Notes: generated by a model not told the origin, from the letters alone. A stretch of 64,000 nucleotides of DNA from Vitellaria paradoxa (GCA_019916065.1 CM034237.1:42142485-42206484), one strand, 5' to 3'; numbered from the stretch's first letter, positions 1 to 13,370 are shown. Numbers and translations: made by a program.

Positions 1-1604
1 AACCAATAACAAAAAATTAAAAATTGAAAATAAAAGCAGTTAAGAATAAATAAAAAAATATAAATGTTACCGAACAGACTCAAAAAACCTTCACCTAAAT
101 TCATAATATAAATTTATTTAAAAAAATAAAAATATAGTAATTTTAACACTTTTATAGTTATTATATATTTTCACATGTATGCACACAAACACAGTAATAT
201 AAATAAATAAAATAATTAATAACTACTTAAGTCCAGTTTTTAAATAAAATAAAATTTTAATATGCAATTAATAACTACTAAGGTAAAAAAATTCGCAGTG
301 CATTGATAAAGAAAGAAATTAAATGGGCCTACGTGGACTAAAGTCACAAGTTAACCCAAAACCTTATAATAATTACAACACTAAGGATATGTTTATTTTG
401 GAGATAACGGAGGTTAAATTGTACTGGAGTCATTTTTGCCCTCTGTTACATTAGTTTGCAAAAATGAGAAATTAGGGTGAGTAACAGAGTAATGAAAAAT
501 TTACCATTTTCTTATTACTCATGTAAAGCATTCCTTCGTATCTCTATAAAATTTTAAATAACGTTCTTCTATAAATAATTATAATAACTATTATAAAATA
601 ATTAAACTAAAATTAATTAATTATTAAATTATTTTATCAAAATAATATTTAATTTATTATTAAAATTATTTATTTTAATTTATTAAATTAATATTATTAA
701 AATTAATAATATTAATTTATGACTAAACAACTTATTTTCTCAAATTAAAATAATTTATAATAATAATAATTACTTCTTAAAATTATTAAAATATTTTATT
801 AAATAAAAATTTTATCTCATAAATAATAATTTACTAAATTATGTATTGTATTATTATATGTTATTAAAATTAATAATTTATTTAAATAAACTAGAATTAG
901 GTGTTCTATTAAATTATTTTATCAACATAAAAATAATTTTTAACAAATAGTAATTCAGTGTTAAAATTAATTACTATTGATATATCAAGATAAAAATATT
1001 TTTATAATTAATATTTTTATTTAAATTATATATTTTAATAATATATATTTTATTAAAACTAATTAGTATTAAAATAAAAATTATTATGATGATTTCGTTT
1101 ATTATAATAGTTAATGCAAATTAAATTTTAACTTCTACCTCTAGTCAATCTGCCTCAATTGTGTTTTTATTTTAATAATTTATTTTATTATAATAACTTA
1201 TGAAAATTAAATATTAACTTTTATCCTTGGTCAATTTATCTTTATTCGAAACGCAATTAACTTTTACCCCTTCAAAATATTTAGCCTTCCAAACTTAATA
1301 TAATTATCACTGAATAATATTTGCTTTCTTAATTTAAATATATGTATCATAAATATGTTATCCTAGTAATTATTATTGAAGTAACAATTACCCCAATAAT
1401 CTTTTATTCTCAAAATTTTCATCTCATACCTAACATTACCTAAAGAGTAAAAAATTAGTATTCATTTTCATATTAGGAAAAAAAGAAATCAGGGAAATTG
1501 TAGTAACATCATACAGTAAAATTAAAGCAGTCTATATAAATGATTAGAACTTCTTATCCGATAGTATGCTTTATAATCATAGAATTCTACATCTTATACT
1601 TCTC

Positions 1605-1836
1605 CATGTGCAGTATTAACGCAAAAGTTCTCCCATTTTAAAGCAAAAAATTGAGGCATTAAACTTTCACTAAGTTAACCCATGAATTACATCATTCAAT
1701 CATAGCCAAGTTACTGTAGACTCCATACATAGTATTAATGCAAAAGTTCTTGTATTTTAAAGCAAAAATTTTAAGGCAGTTAACTTTCACTCTATTAACC
1801 CCTGAATTACATCATTCAATGATAACCAAGTTATTG
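1605..1836. repeat. Two-copy tandem repeat, period about 119 bp
   Basis: The motif AGTATTAACGCAAAAGTTCT (near 1612) returns as AGTATTAATGCAAAAGTTCT at 1731. Each is followed by a matching block with the words TTTAAAGCAAAAA, AACTTTCACT and GAATTACATCATTCAAT. The copies differ at scattered sites, so the duplication is not recent. Confidence 0.85.
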
Positions 1837-2527
1837 TATTTGAATAATTATTTGTCCATGTTCCTCCACTTATTTATCTCTAAAATAAGATATCTATTTT
1901 GAAGAAAAACAAGAATAAATTCTAATTCTTTCATAAATCAAACTTTTTTCATTTGTAATTTTGGCCTTATAATTTCAAGCATATATATGAAATTTCTTAT
2001 CACTTGGGCAACGGAAAAAGTCCAAATCAAAATATTTGATACAAATCAAAATCAGAAATCAAATAACAAATTCAATTCAATTTGGTTCAAACCAAAATCA
2101 TAAATCAGACAAAGAAATTAGAATAAAAAATTAAAAAGCAAAACCCGAAATCAAAAATCAAACAATACAATCCAAAATGATAAATTGCCTATAAATGAAA
2201 CACATGCCCTAAGTTAATTGAAGAAGTCTAACAGTGTATGCATAGCAAGATATACATGTATGTCTGCAGATGTATGTGTATAGATTCAGAGCTATATATG
2301 CATATACATATATACATGAAACTCACATGGTTGAAAATCGGACCATTGTGGGTTGAATGAGTTCTGCACCACAAGTTTTAATGGAAGTTGACCATTAATG
2401 GAGAGCAGTCATGGCAGGCACTGATGCAGAGGTCGAGCTACGACAATGACCGTTTAAGCATGAGAGCTGAACTGAAATGAAAAAGAAAATGTAAGCAGCT
2501 AGTTTTTGAATTTTTGGGAACTAGAAA

Positions 2528-2660
2528 TCATCAATAGTATTGATGCTTTCTAAAGAAAATGTCAATTCAATCGATGTTTTTATCTTAATTTTGTACCTCG
2601 TGAAAATGTCAATAGCATTGATACTTTTATTAAATAAAAATGTCAATAGTATTGATGACT
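2528..2660. repeat. Cluster of near-palindromic ATCAATAGTATTGAT motifs
   Basis: Four related copies occur in about 130 bp: ATCAATAGTATTGATG, GTCAATTCAATCGATG, GTCAATAGCATTGATA and GTCAATAGTATTGATG. Three are preceded by AAAAT or GAAAAT. The first is a near-perfect palindrome. Function unknown. Confidence 0.7.
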
Positions 2661-3230
2661 TTACTCATCCTCAGGTAAATAAGTTTTTTTTTTTTAATTT
2701 TAATTTGGTGTTTTCTCTTCTATTTATTCCTATTATGATAAAAACTCCAACTAAAAAATAAATCTCTCTCTCCATTTTCTCACAAAATTAGATCTTACTT
2801 TTTTATTTTTATTTTTTAAAAAATATTAATATAATAATAGCAATCAATTAAAGGTATAAGTAATTTGGATAATTAATTCTAAAATTTAAATTTTATAGAT
2901 TTATTTTTTTGTCAAAAAAATTTGATTTAATAGTACATATAAAATTTGAGAAAAGTTAAGCACAACACAGATGCAACTATGTAATCTGAGCCCACTCCCA
3001 TCAAATTGAAGAATTATTCCAAGTAATTCAAAAAGCTACTCCATTTTGGTTCACGAGACCGAACAGAAAATGACGGAACAGTTTATTTTTATAAGCAAGC
3101 ATTACGGTGCCCTTCCTGGCGCTTATTTGTCCAAAATACATAGTTTTACCAATCACTGTCATCAGACTAATTAATCACACTGTCAGAATTCGCTAAGCAA
3201 TTAATCTTCCTCCATCGTCAACATTGTGCT

Positions 3231-4284
3231 TCAAACTTTTTGCAAATGCTTTATAATTTCTCTCACAGAAGTGTATGTACCTGTCACAGCCACAAAAACT
3301 CCCACCACTAATATTGCCCCAATAAGCATCAACTCTGACCCGAAACCTCGATAGCCTTTGTAGATCTTGAGGTAGCACAGGCATGGGAACAAGATTGAGA
3401 CACTGACACTCAAGAATGAACCTGTAAATGACATTACGTAGCCAAAAAATGGAACTGCCAATGCCACAACGACTGTGCTTATCACCAAAATTGTTCTTAT
3501 AAGCCAACTTATAAATCTGCTATTTCCGAGAGAGAACGCGTCTTCGATGGCTGTGGAGATTGGAGAAATGATTATCGCGTATTTGGCGATGGGATTGATT
3601 AAGGTGGTGTAAATTGCTATCTTTGAGCTAATGTTCTGAGTCGGAAGATTTAAAGTTATTTGGGACATCAAGTTTTCTCCAAACATCAGGTAGCCTAGAA
3701 CTGCCATTGATCCGTAGCTGAAGGTGCTTAGTACAAAGCAAACAAGTAAAACCTGCAGTAGGAAACAATTGATCCCAGTCAATTAAGGCGGTGTTTGATC
3801 GGAAAAAAGTTGACAAAAAAGTGCAGAAAAATGATAAAGATTTGATGTAAAAATGATATGTGATAAAATTTAATTGAAAAAAAGTATAAACTTTTTATAA
3901 CTTTTGGTAAGTTTTGGTATTTAGTTGGTAGCCAAACAACCCCAAAAAAGGTGGAAATCTAGATTTCTCAACAAAATTATTCCAAGTAACTCAAATACCT
4001 CAAAAGTATTCAGCGGACTCTCACCTTTCAGATTTTAACAAATATTTATAATTAGAATCTTGAAAATTTCGTTAATTTTTTTTAGTCAAACTCTTTGTCC
4101 TCTTCGCTAATTACCCCTTAGGCCCCAAACTTATCAAACTTTTTTATCATTTATATCCAGCCCCAAATTTATCAACTTCAGCTTTTTTTTTTTTTTAATT
4201 ATTTATCATTTATCAGTTTTTTTTTCTATCATTTATCCAATTTCATTTTTTTTAGATAGGCTTTTTCATTTTTTCTCACATAGG

Positions 4285-4322
<38 letters not shown>

Positions 4323-6492
4323 ATTATCATTTATCCAATTACAATTTTTTTTAAGTAGGCCTTATTTTTATTTTAGATAAATTTTATCAAATATTCTACC
4401 TTACTCCAAATTTAAATTTTTTAGGGAAGGCCTTGGCAATTAGTATATACTAGTGATATGATTCATGCGATGCACAAATTTATCATATTATATAGTTAAA
4501 TTGAGCATATGACATCATATGATAAAATAATTAAGTTATAGAAATAAATTTAAAAACAATATATATTACTGTTTATACAAATTCAATCAAATATCAAATA
4601 TAAAATAAATTAAAATATTAATACCATCAATAGTATCAATTCGATTAAATTCTAATTCTAATAAATAAAAAGAAAACAAATCAAAAAATTTGAAGAGTAA
4701 TAACAATTACTCATATAATTAAACAATTTTTATAATTATTATTTCTACTCTAAATTCAAATTCTAATAAATAGAAAGAAAAAAATAAAAAAAATTAAAGA
4801 ATAACAACAATTACTTATATAATTAAATAATTTTTATAGTTATTGTTTTTTATTTTCCTACTACAGTGTGTGTGTGTATATATATATATACACATCAATT
4901 ACTTATAAAAGCTTACAAAAATATATATCAATTACATATAAGAACTTTAAAAAATTAAAATTTAGGTATATATCTAGCAAATTGTAAAATCGAAAAGAAA
5001 TTTGTTATAATAAAAAGTTTTCAAAAAATTAAAAAAAAAAAAGAAACTTTGTATCTATTTATAAATTTTGCATGTAAGAAAGTCATATTTTATTTAGATT
5101 AGAAGACCATTTTGAAATCCTATCTTATTCCAATTATAATACTATTTTGATCGAACTAAAAACTCAAATCCAAGAAAAAGTTTGAGTGACACTTCAATTA
5201 GATTGATATATCCATTGCCAATTTTATTTTTTAATTTCTAATATTATTTAATTTTTTTAATAAATAATATTACAATATATATATATAATTTTAATAAATA
5301 ATCTTACAATTTGATTTAAGATGTATCACTTGTTTTATCTAATGATAAAAATAATAAAGGACATGTTACTTGTTAATTAAAATCTTTATTTAATAGGTTA
5401 ATTATTTTTTTGTATTATTTTATTTAATAATAATTATTATTATATTTATCATTTTTCAAATAGTAATTTATTAAATTATAAAAAATTAAAATAAGAAGTT
5501 ATATGATAATTAAATAGAAGTGTCAATTAAATAAAAATATCAAATAATATCTATGAATATTCTAGTTTGAATAAAATTGTGAATAAGTAATTATGTACAA
5601 TACGAATTTCATTTAAATTATATAATTAAAAATTGAGATATTTATAATTATAAATTTATATTAATAAATTAAAATCTTTACTTAACAGAGGAATTACTTT
5701 TTTTACATTTTTTTGTTTAATAATAATATTTATTATTAATATATATCTTTATTTAAGGGGTAACTATTTTTTTTTTTTTTTGCATTGTTTTGTTTAATAA
5801 CAATAATAATAATTATTATGTTTTAAATAATAATTTATTACAATATAGAAAAAAAATAAAAAATAAGAATATATTTTAAATAAAAAATATAAATAAAAAA
5901 TAAGAAATTATATGATAAATAGAAGTGTAGATTAAATAAAAATATTAAGTGATATCTATTAACATTCTACTTTGAATAAAATTAAAAATTGTAAATAATT
6001 AGTAATTATATAAAATACTAATTTCTTTATAAGATAATTAAGATAACTATACTTAGGTGTCACATGTCATAACCATAATGTGTCACAACTGTAATGCAAA
6101 TTAAGTATTGCGTAGCACAAAATAATTATGGTTAAGTATCATGTGTTATAATTATAACGCAAGTTAAGTCCTACTGATACAACAGTATTGTCAAACTCTA
6201 TTTTATATATGTGTGTGTTTATATAATATGATATATTAAGCACAATACAGATGCAACTATGTAATTTGAGACCACCAAAATCGAAAAATTATTCCACAAG
6301 CAATTCAAATACCCCAAAGCTTATTTTATATATTTAGACACCATCACAACGTTGTAATTTGAGCTCACCAAATAAAAAATTAATTAGTAATTTTAGATTA
6401 TTAATTTGTTCATGCTTTAAATTAAATATTTTTATTAAAAATATTAAATTTAAATGAAGCATCTGTGCATATGCAATTACATGCTCACTTTA

Positions 6493-6528
<36 letters not shown>

Positions 6529-8674
6529 CGCGCGCGTCCTTTACTAATATACAACTAACATATATATACACGTGCTCCTGTGTGTGTATTTATATGTTGA
6601 GGAAAGTTTAATCACCACGCATGTGAGCCCATCAAATCAAAAGTTAGTAATTTTAGATTATTAATTTATTTATATTTTAAATTAAATATTTTTATTAAAG
6701 TATTAAATATTTTTATTAAAATATTAAAATTAAATGACGTAAGCACGTTTAAACACATACCTATTTACGCTATGCTTTATTTTTTTTGTTTTGATAGTTA
6801 CGCGATGCTTTATTTATTAGTGTATCATCCCGTTTGACATATAAAAAAATATTAAAAGTTTTTATAAATTTTTATTAATTTTATATTACATTAATTTTTT
6901 TTTACTGCACGCATTACAAATTCTCAATTTATCTCATATAGATAAATATTGAGAAAAGTTAAGCCCAACACTCTGAGCCCGCCAAACCCAAAAATTATTT
7001 TCAAGTACCTCAAAGCTAGTTTGTTATGTATTTTTAAATATTATATATATAGATATATCTTGAGAAAAATTAAGCCCAATACTCTGAGCCCGCCAAACCC
7101 AAAAATTATTTTCAAATACCTCAAAGCTAGCTTATTATATATATTTAAATATTATATATAGGTATATCTTGAGAAAAGTTAAGCCCAACACTCTGAGCCC
7201 GCCAAATCCAAAAATTATTACAAGTAATTCAAATACCTCGTAACTATTTTATCATGGGAACGTTTAGAGTCCTAAAAAAAAATAAAAAAAATTAAAAAGT
7301 AGAGTTAATGTGATGTAAAAATAATAAGTGATAAAATTTGATTAGAGATACTTAGGGGTCATTTGGTTTATTTTTCTCTTTTCTATTTTCTGTTTTTGTT
7401 TTCTATTTTCTGTTTTGAACTCATTTTTCATTTTGTACCTTTGAAAATAAGGAAAACAACTCAAAATTTATTTGATTACTTGTATTTTCAAAATTTATTT
7501 TCGAAAACTGAAAATGAGTTTATACATAAAATAAAAAATGATAAAAATTTGTTGTGGGAGTTTTTAAGAAAAAGAACAAAGAAAATCTTAAAATAAGGAA
7601 AATAGAGTATTTTTTGTTTCCTCGTTTTGAGTTTTTAACACATAAAATGAAAATAGAAAATAGAAAATAAAAAAGTAAACTAAATACCGCCTTAAAAATT
7701 TTGGAAGTTTTTTTAAAATTTCTTAATTTTTTTTAGGGTTGCAAACCCCATATATATTTAAATATTGTGTAGACAATCATTATATGTGAGAATGGCATAG
7801 AATAATTTCTCCAACTAAACGAACAACATATATATTTTTTAAGTACCTTAGCGAATTGGCTTCTGTCTTTCATGGAATTGTAGAGTGTGGGAAAAACTGC
7901 GTGGCCGCTATAACAAAAGCTACACAAACTTATAGCTGTAGGGACACCACTCCATCTCCAGAGCCTTCCTCTTTCATGGAATCCAACATCACCACCAACC
8001 CCACCCCAAAAGACAGACGCGACCAGAACCAAAGAGGCTAAGACCCCACTAGCAGAGACATAAGCCAGCAAACCCAAACTCCTTAGCCAAGTTGTGGGCC
8101 ATATAATGAGCGCAGTAAGCAGAACAAAGAATTGCTCTCCACCAATCCTTTTTCCCACAATGTGGAAATTACTAGTATTAGTGGTTGGAAAGAGCTTGTT
8201 GAGATTGTCCCCTTCAAGTATGAGAAACTCAACCGCAACCAAGTAGAGCTCGAGGTACATAAAGGTGGAGACCATGATCCTTCCCTTTCCCCCAAAGGCT
8301 AATTCACCTATGTCGGGATAGGTTTTGATTAGTGGGTCTGCATGCATGCATCTTCGTAGAAGTATAGCTGTGTAGTAGAAGAGAATTGCTACTAGGAAGA
8401 ATAGTATTAAGCCTAGCCATCCTCCTTGAGAAAGTGCATATGGAATTGATAACATCCCTACACCTGATGAGAAAGGAGACTATCATTAGTCGTGTAGACA
8501 GGAATATATATTTATATATATATATAGATCCAGAGAGAGAGAAGGGAGGTGAAGGAGGGAGAAACCTGATAAGGCATTGAGACCATTGAAGCAAGTTCCG
8601 AGGAAGGTGGTGCCTTTGGCTGGCTGTGAGAGCTGGTCTTGGCTCTCAATTGAGACTGCACTGTGAGAATCCAT
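3231..8674 (-). CDS. AVT1-type vacuolar amino acid transporter, 3 exons, 415 aa
   Basis: Exons are 8674-8566, 8463-7847 and 3752-3231 (stop at 3233-3231). The introns are GT-AG and the lengths sum to 1248 nt, so phase closes. The protein opens MDSHSAVSIESQ, then GTTFLGTCFNGLNALSGVGM and IPYALSQGGWLGL, the N-terminal signature of the AAAP/AVT1 amino acid transporter family; SFCYSGHAVFPTLY follows near the end of exon 2 and VLLVCFVLSTFSYGS opens exon 3. About ten hydrophobic segments are spread over the chain, matching the family's 10-11 helices and usual length. Family members move neutral amino acids by proton antiport, mostly at the vacuolar membrane; substrate and membrane are inferred here. 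I chose the ATG at 8674 because it lies 57-65 nt below a TATA-like run and gives the usual short cytosolic N-terminus. Intron 2 (7846-3753, about 4.1 kb) is swollen by repeats. Confidence 0.9.
3787..3943. mobile_element. MITE family B copy in AVT1 intron 2, next to the exon 3 acceptor
   Basis: The ends GGCGGTGTTTGATCGG and (inverted) GGGGTTGTTTGGCTACC are imperfect inverted repeats. The interior matches the copies at 35633-35787 and 15654-15770: GATAAAATTTAATTG, then AGTTTTGGTA. It lies about 30 nt from the splice acceptor of exon 3. Confidence 0.6.
6496..6536. repeat. (AT)n followed directly by (CG)n alternating tract
   Basis: About 28 bases of TA repeats pass straight into about 13 bases of GC repeats. 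The tract lies in intron 2 of the AVT1-like gene. Alternating purine-pyrimidine DNA with a CG block is a classic non-B (Z-DNA or cruciform) candidate. Confidence 0.9.
6949..7245. repeat. Three-copy tandem repeat, period about 110 bp, in AVT1 intron 2
   Basis: Copies begin at 6949, 7060 and 7169 with TTGAGAAAAGTTAAGCCCAA, then CTCTGAGCCCGCCAAA and AAAAATTATT. Diverged single copies are at about 2945-3050, 6230-6330 and 6597-6650, inside and just downstream of the gene. The 70-aa ORF across the first two copies is only the repeat read twice. Confidence 0.9.
7355..7691. mobile_element. 337-bp MITE with TTA target duplication, AVT1 intron 2
   Basis: The element starts GGGGTCATTTGGTTTA and ends TAAACTAAATACCGCC, so its ends are imperfect inverted repeats. 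TTA flanks it at 7352-7354 and 7692-7694. A 3-bp TTA duplication is characteristic of the PIF/Harbinger superfamily; assignment beyond that is inference. Confidence 0.7.
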
Positions 8675-8730
8675 TTTTTGTTGCCCACCGCCAATATTAG
8701 TTCATGAGAGGGTTGAGAGTTATGGGGCCG

Positions 8731-8739
8731 ATATATAAA
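8731..8739 (-). promoter_or_regulatory. Putative TATA box of the AVT1-like gene
   Basis: On the minus strand the run TTTATATAT lies 57-65 nt upstream of the ATG at 8674. This spacing fits a start site near 8700 and a very short 5' UTR. No transcript evidence is available from sequence alone. Confidence 0.45.
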
Positions 8740-10742
8740 CACACGAGAGAGATATAATGCAATGCACTGATGGTCCTTTAGTGCGGAAGGAATAAGAAAA
8801 TAAAAAAAGTGATAATTGACTTAATTTATACTTTAATACATGCTAAGGAAGAAATTTACTAATATATTTTTAATTTAAAAAATTTACGTTTGCATTTCTT
8901 TATAATTTAGACTACAATGAATATATCAAAAAAAATATAAAAATAATAACTTTTCCTCTTAATAACTTAAAAAAATGTATTTACACCCATGTATTATTCA
9001 CTTGGACCCTCTTATTTTATTTGATTTTTAATAAATGTTTTTATCTTTTTATTGAAAAACTTAAGTTATGATTCTATTTTTATTTTTAAGCACAGTAGGT
9101 ATAAGTATAAATTTTAGAATTTAAAAAATACTTACAATTTTATCTTTAATATAAGAGTATAGATCTAAATTGTTAATTCTCAAAATGTATACTACTACAA
9201 AGGAAACAGGAGAAAAATGGTAAAGGCAAAAATTTCATGAAATCAATTTTTGGTGAAATATTTTTTTTTTCATTAATAATCTTTAACCACTAATAATTAT
9301 TCACCGTTTAAAAGTGACATATAAATAATTTTTTAATTTTTATAAGTCATTTAAGTAATTTTATCCTTTGTGTTTTTTTCTTTGAATACCCTTTAGCTAA
9401 TCACTACTCTTATGATATTATTTTATTTTATTTAAATATCTCTTAGTATCTACTTGAATATTTCTAACTACTTATTATTCATTATTTATTGTTTCAATTA
9501 ATTTTTTGAAATTTTTAAATAAAATTAAAATTAATTAAAGATTCACACAGTCAGCATCCCTTCTGGTACATAAATAACATGTCCCTTTAAAGGAAGATAG
9601 TGAAGTTGGATCGAAAAAAAGATGACTCATCTTTAGTCGAGCATTATGTACAATTACTGCGCCAACTTTATAGGAAAGCTACTCACAATTAATCTTCATT
9701 TGGCAGTTGGTTGACTAGGTATATATGTAGCACCCACTTTATTGGGAATCTACTCACAATCTTTACTTTAGACCTAGTTTGCTTGGTATCCGCACGCACT
9801 ATTCGTCTAAATTAACGAAGCTCGATTGGACCCAAAGATTCCTTTCAATTACGTAATTTACTTTTTGATTTCTTCATTTTTTTTTTTTGGGGTAATATTC
9901 TATGCCTTCCTTCTTTTCTATTAAAGTTTTCTTCTACTTTAATGAGCTCGGACAAATGTTTGGCCTTTTATGTTTCAGTTGAAGAAAAATTAATATTTTA
10001 GTATTTTATCTTTAATGCTCTAAGACACAACACGTGTACAAGCGCAGTCTATTATTTAAATTAAAATAATTTTGAATTTTTTTAAAAAAAATTATTCCTA
10101 CAAATTTTATTATATTATCGTAATTATTTTTAAAAAATTATGAATTTATAAATATTTTATGTATAAGGTGTATTTAGAGTTGTATAAAATTGTAAAAAAT
10201 TAGTATCCCGTATTTTGTGGAGTAAGTAAAAAATTTAAAGTTTACAGTCTTGCATGTAATTTATATTTGTAAAGATTTGTAGAGTTTTTATAACTCCAAA
10301 CATTACCATAATTAAGGGTAAGTAAGTAACACTACCGGTTAACAATTTTGATCTAATTTCGAGTTATTCTTCTATCATTTATCTTTCTTCTATTAAAGCA
10401 TGTATTTGAAAATGCATTCCTATTTTCTCAAATTATTTTAAGCAAGACTCGTATATATCAAACTCATTTGTGAGGCTAACAAACGTACAAATTAATGCAA
10501 CTAAAAGAACCATTGCAAATATGCTTTAACGAATGTGGTGCTGGTATTATGTAAAAGAGATGTGATTACTGTTGGAATCTCTTTAATTAGATGTATTATA
10601 GTTAAACCTATAACAAAAAGAGAATACTCTGCAATTGTACGAGGTTCAATAATTATCATGGACCATGGAGCTAAGACGAAACATGTCCTTTCAATAAACC
10701 ACGTCAGGAAGTCCCCCAGTTACGTTCAATGATAATAAAGAG

Positions 10743-10888
10743 AACGTTTAACGTGATAAAAAGTAAGATAAATTGAGATAATTTGAAATAATTTATAAAT
10801 TTTTAATTCGTATAATAAAATAAAAAGTCAATAACTTTTGAAAATTTTTAGAATTTTTTAACGTTTTTTTAATATATCAAACGCGCCC
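10743..10888. mobile_element. MITE family A copy (diverged)
   Basis: It shares the series GTGATAAAAAGTAAGATAAA, TAATTCGTATAATAAAATAAAAAG and AATAACTTTTGAAAATTTTT with the copies at 12650-12800, 31034-31183 and 56045-56155. The ends are eroded and no clear target duplication is visible. Confidence 0.55.
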
Positions 10889-12649
10889 AAAATTATATAT
10901 ATATATATATATATAATTGACAGGTTTGAAATTTTCAAATATGAATCCAATGAACTCACACACAATTAATTAATTATCCAATTAAATGAATAGAAATATG
11001 ATTGACAATGGAAAAATTCTTACCAAAATAATAAGGTAAAATCCCATATATCCAATTTCTGATACCACTCAAACACTTTTATTTTAACTCTAAGTACTCT
11101 ATAACTCCTTACACTTATTCTATCAATAATTTTGCTCAACTCTTCACTGTATCATGACTATGACCAAGTCAAGAAAAGATTTCCGATTCCTTATAAAGAA
11201 AATATTTTCGACTCCTTAAAAAGATGGTCTTGAAATTCTTCATTGCAAAAAGAAATTCTCTCTTTAAATCTCTATATACCCCCTTTATATGCTAATATAA
11301 ACTAACGGAACAAGATCCTTTATATAGAAATCACCAACTCAGCTGAATCAAAAAGTTTAAAAACCAAGTAGAACTCTGATGTCGCGAAGCCTCGTTTAGT
11401 GTTCTTCTTCAACCTAACTTAATTCAATGTCCACTTGACGTTGATTTGAGTTAAACTCCTCGTTAAACTATTTCTTAAACTCAAATTTGAACATTATAAC
11501 AATCCATGATAAATGTGAAATTCAAGTTTTGTTTAGATTTATCAATTCAAAAATTCTGATAATAAAGAAATTACGTAAGCTACATATAAACCTATGATTA
11601 ATTTGCGCAGGTTGTTGATCATTCTGGCGCTGCAGAATGAAATGCTGTGCTAGCTCCCCCCCCCCCCCCCCAAAAAAAAAGGAGATAACTTTCCACCTTA
11701 AACTCAGCCAGCATTTTATTTAATGTACCGAACAGTGCTTTGTCTGTTCTTCCTCCCATTTTTATAAGTAAAGGGAGATCTATATGCAAGGGTGGTGAGA
11801 ATTCCTCAGACAGAGAGAGAAAAAGTGCTTTCCACTCTCTCTCTCTCTCTGTGAGGGTTGAAATTATCGGGCCACTTAAATATGGGTCACATCGCTTTAA
11901 ATTTGGTTTAGTGTGCCTAACACTGATAAATATAATTGAGGTGTCCTTCCTTTCATCAAATATATATACGTAGATAGATATAGAATTGGCAGCTGCGAAT
12001 TTGGCTTTGGGATATTATCTTAGGACATTATCTTTCCTTTTCATTTTTGTATATCCACTTCAGATTCTCTTGTTATCCAATACTGCTAGTCAGGATAGAC
12101 TCTTCTCTGAAATTGTGGATTAAGACCCGGCATTCCGGCACTGAATGGAGTGCTGTGCTAGCTGCAGAAAAAGAAAAACCATTATAGGCAAAATGGTGCA
12201 TTTACTGTTATGTAATTGAAAAAGTGTCCATTATGCATGTACACAGTAGAATCACTATCACCCACTTTGAAAAAAGGACTTTTATAATGTCAAGGGCATT
12301 GATAAAAGTACATATACATTAGCAATAATTGAACGCAAACTAAGGAAAAGTCGCTACTGGTTCTTTTAATACTTCTTATCTTTTTTTTTTTTTTTTAAAT
12401 ACAGATTATGATTCTTTCAAGTCAAATGGTTATCTTGACTCCCCCCCCCCCCACCACCACATCCGTCTTTTTTTCTTTTTTAATTTATTAAGTGTGAGCA
12501 GAATCCAAAATTCAGGGTTAAGTCGGGAAATCACGTATCATTGATCTGGTATCTTTTTGCAGCATCTCAATACAACATATTTATAAATTTATTTGACCTC
12601 GTGGAATCAGACGCCCCATTAGTAGAGCGGAGACTATTTATATTTAACT

Positions 12650-12800
12650 CTTTTTAAACATAAGTTGTGTTTAAAGTGATAAAAAGTAAAATAAAATGGG
12701 ATAAGTTGTGAGTTTATAATTTGTGTAATAAAATAAAAAATAAATAACTTTTAAAATTTTTCATTATTTTTTAAAAGTTTTTTTGTTACTCCAAACAGAG
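12650..12800. mobile_element. MITE family A copy
   Basis: It carries the family words GTGATAAAAAGTAAAATAAA, GGGATAAGTTGTGAGTTT and TTTTTTTGTTACTCCAAAC in the same order as the copy at 31034-31183. The right end CTCCAAACAGAGT matches CCCCAAACAGAGC there. Confidence 0.6.
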
Positions 12801-13030
12801 TATAATGTGAAAATACACACTCAACTAACCTATTTGTATATATATATATATATAATTATTCTAAAAATTGTATTATGCTCATGTTATATTATATATTAGT
12901 GTAAGTAAAATACTTTCCCAAGCAACAAAGAAAATATAATTTAGTCTCTTACCCGGGGGGGGGAAGCATGTAGATTTCCGAAAATATATATATATATATT
13001 ATCTTAATATTAAAATATTTTTTTTCTATT

Positions 13031-13370
13031 CTTTCTAGGCCACTAAATGCAGAGGCAACAATAGGGGATAACAATTTTGAAGAATAGGCAGTTGGCCCAA
13101 ACTGATGTGGAAAACAGCCCGTATTCTATCCTTCGAGAACCCATTTATAAAAGGATGAGTAATTTTGGGCCTAACAACATGAAGAGAAAAGAAAAGGAAA
13201 TAAGATAATTTTTCAATATTTTTTTCATTTCTTTGTGGGCCGCTAAATGCAGAGGCAACAACAGGGCAGTTGGCCCAAACTGGCGTGGAGAACAGCCCTT
13301 ATTCTATCCTCTTGGAACCCATTTATAAACCCTATCCTTGGCAAAGTAACTTTTGGGCCTGGTAAAATGA
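13031..13370. repeat. Two-copy direct repeat, period 200 bp
   Basis: GGCCACTAAATGCAGAGGCA at 13038 returns as GGCCGCTAAATGCAGAGGCA at 13238. Both copies continue with GGCAGTTGGCCCAAACTG, GAACAGCCC or AAACAGCCC, TATTCTATCC and AACCCATTTATAAA. The right copy lacks an internal stretch of about 20 bases, so the copies are old. Confidence 0.85.

Larger units (their letters stand above)
1..3189. other. AT-rich intergenic region
   Basis: No gene is visible. Long stretches around 540-1340 are almost pure A/T and resemble the interiors of the AT-rich MITEs elsewhere in the window. A two-copy tandem repeat and a near-palindromic repeat cluster are listed separately. The 73-residue ORF at 2540-2761 only runs through that cluster and has no family signature. 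Confidence 0.6.
8760..13030. other. Intergenic region without genes
   Basis: No coding signature is visible. It contains two family A MITE copies (listed), a (CT)n stretch near 11837-11850, C homopolymers near 11656 and 12441, and two loosely similar segments ending GTGCTGTGCTAGCT or ATGCTGTGCTAGCT near 11655 and 12162 that may be remains of a direct repeat. Confidence 0.55.

Noticed and set aside
6949..7161. 70-aa ORF
   Set aside because: It is two copies of a 110-bp noncoding tandem repeat read in one frame.
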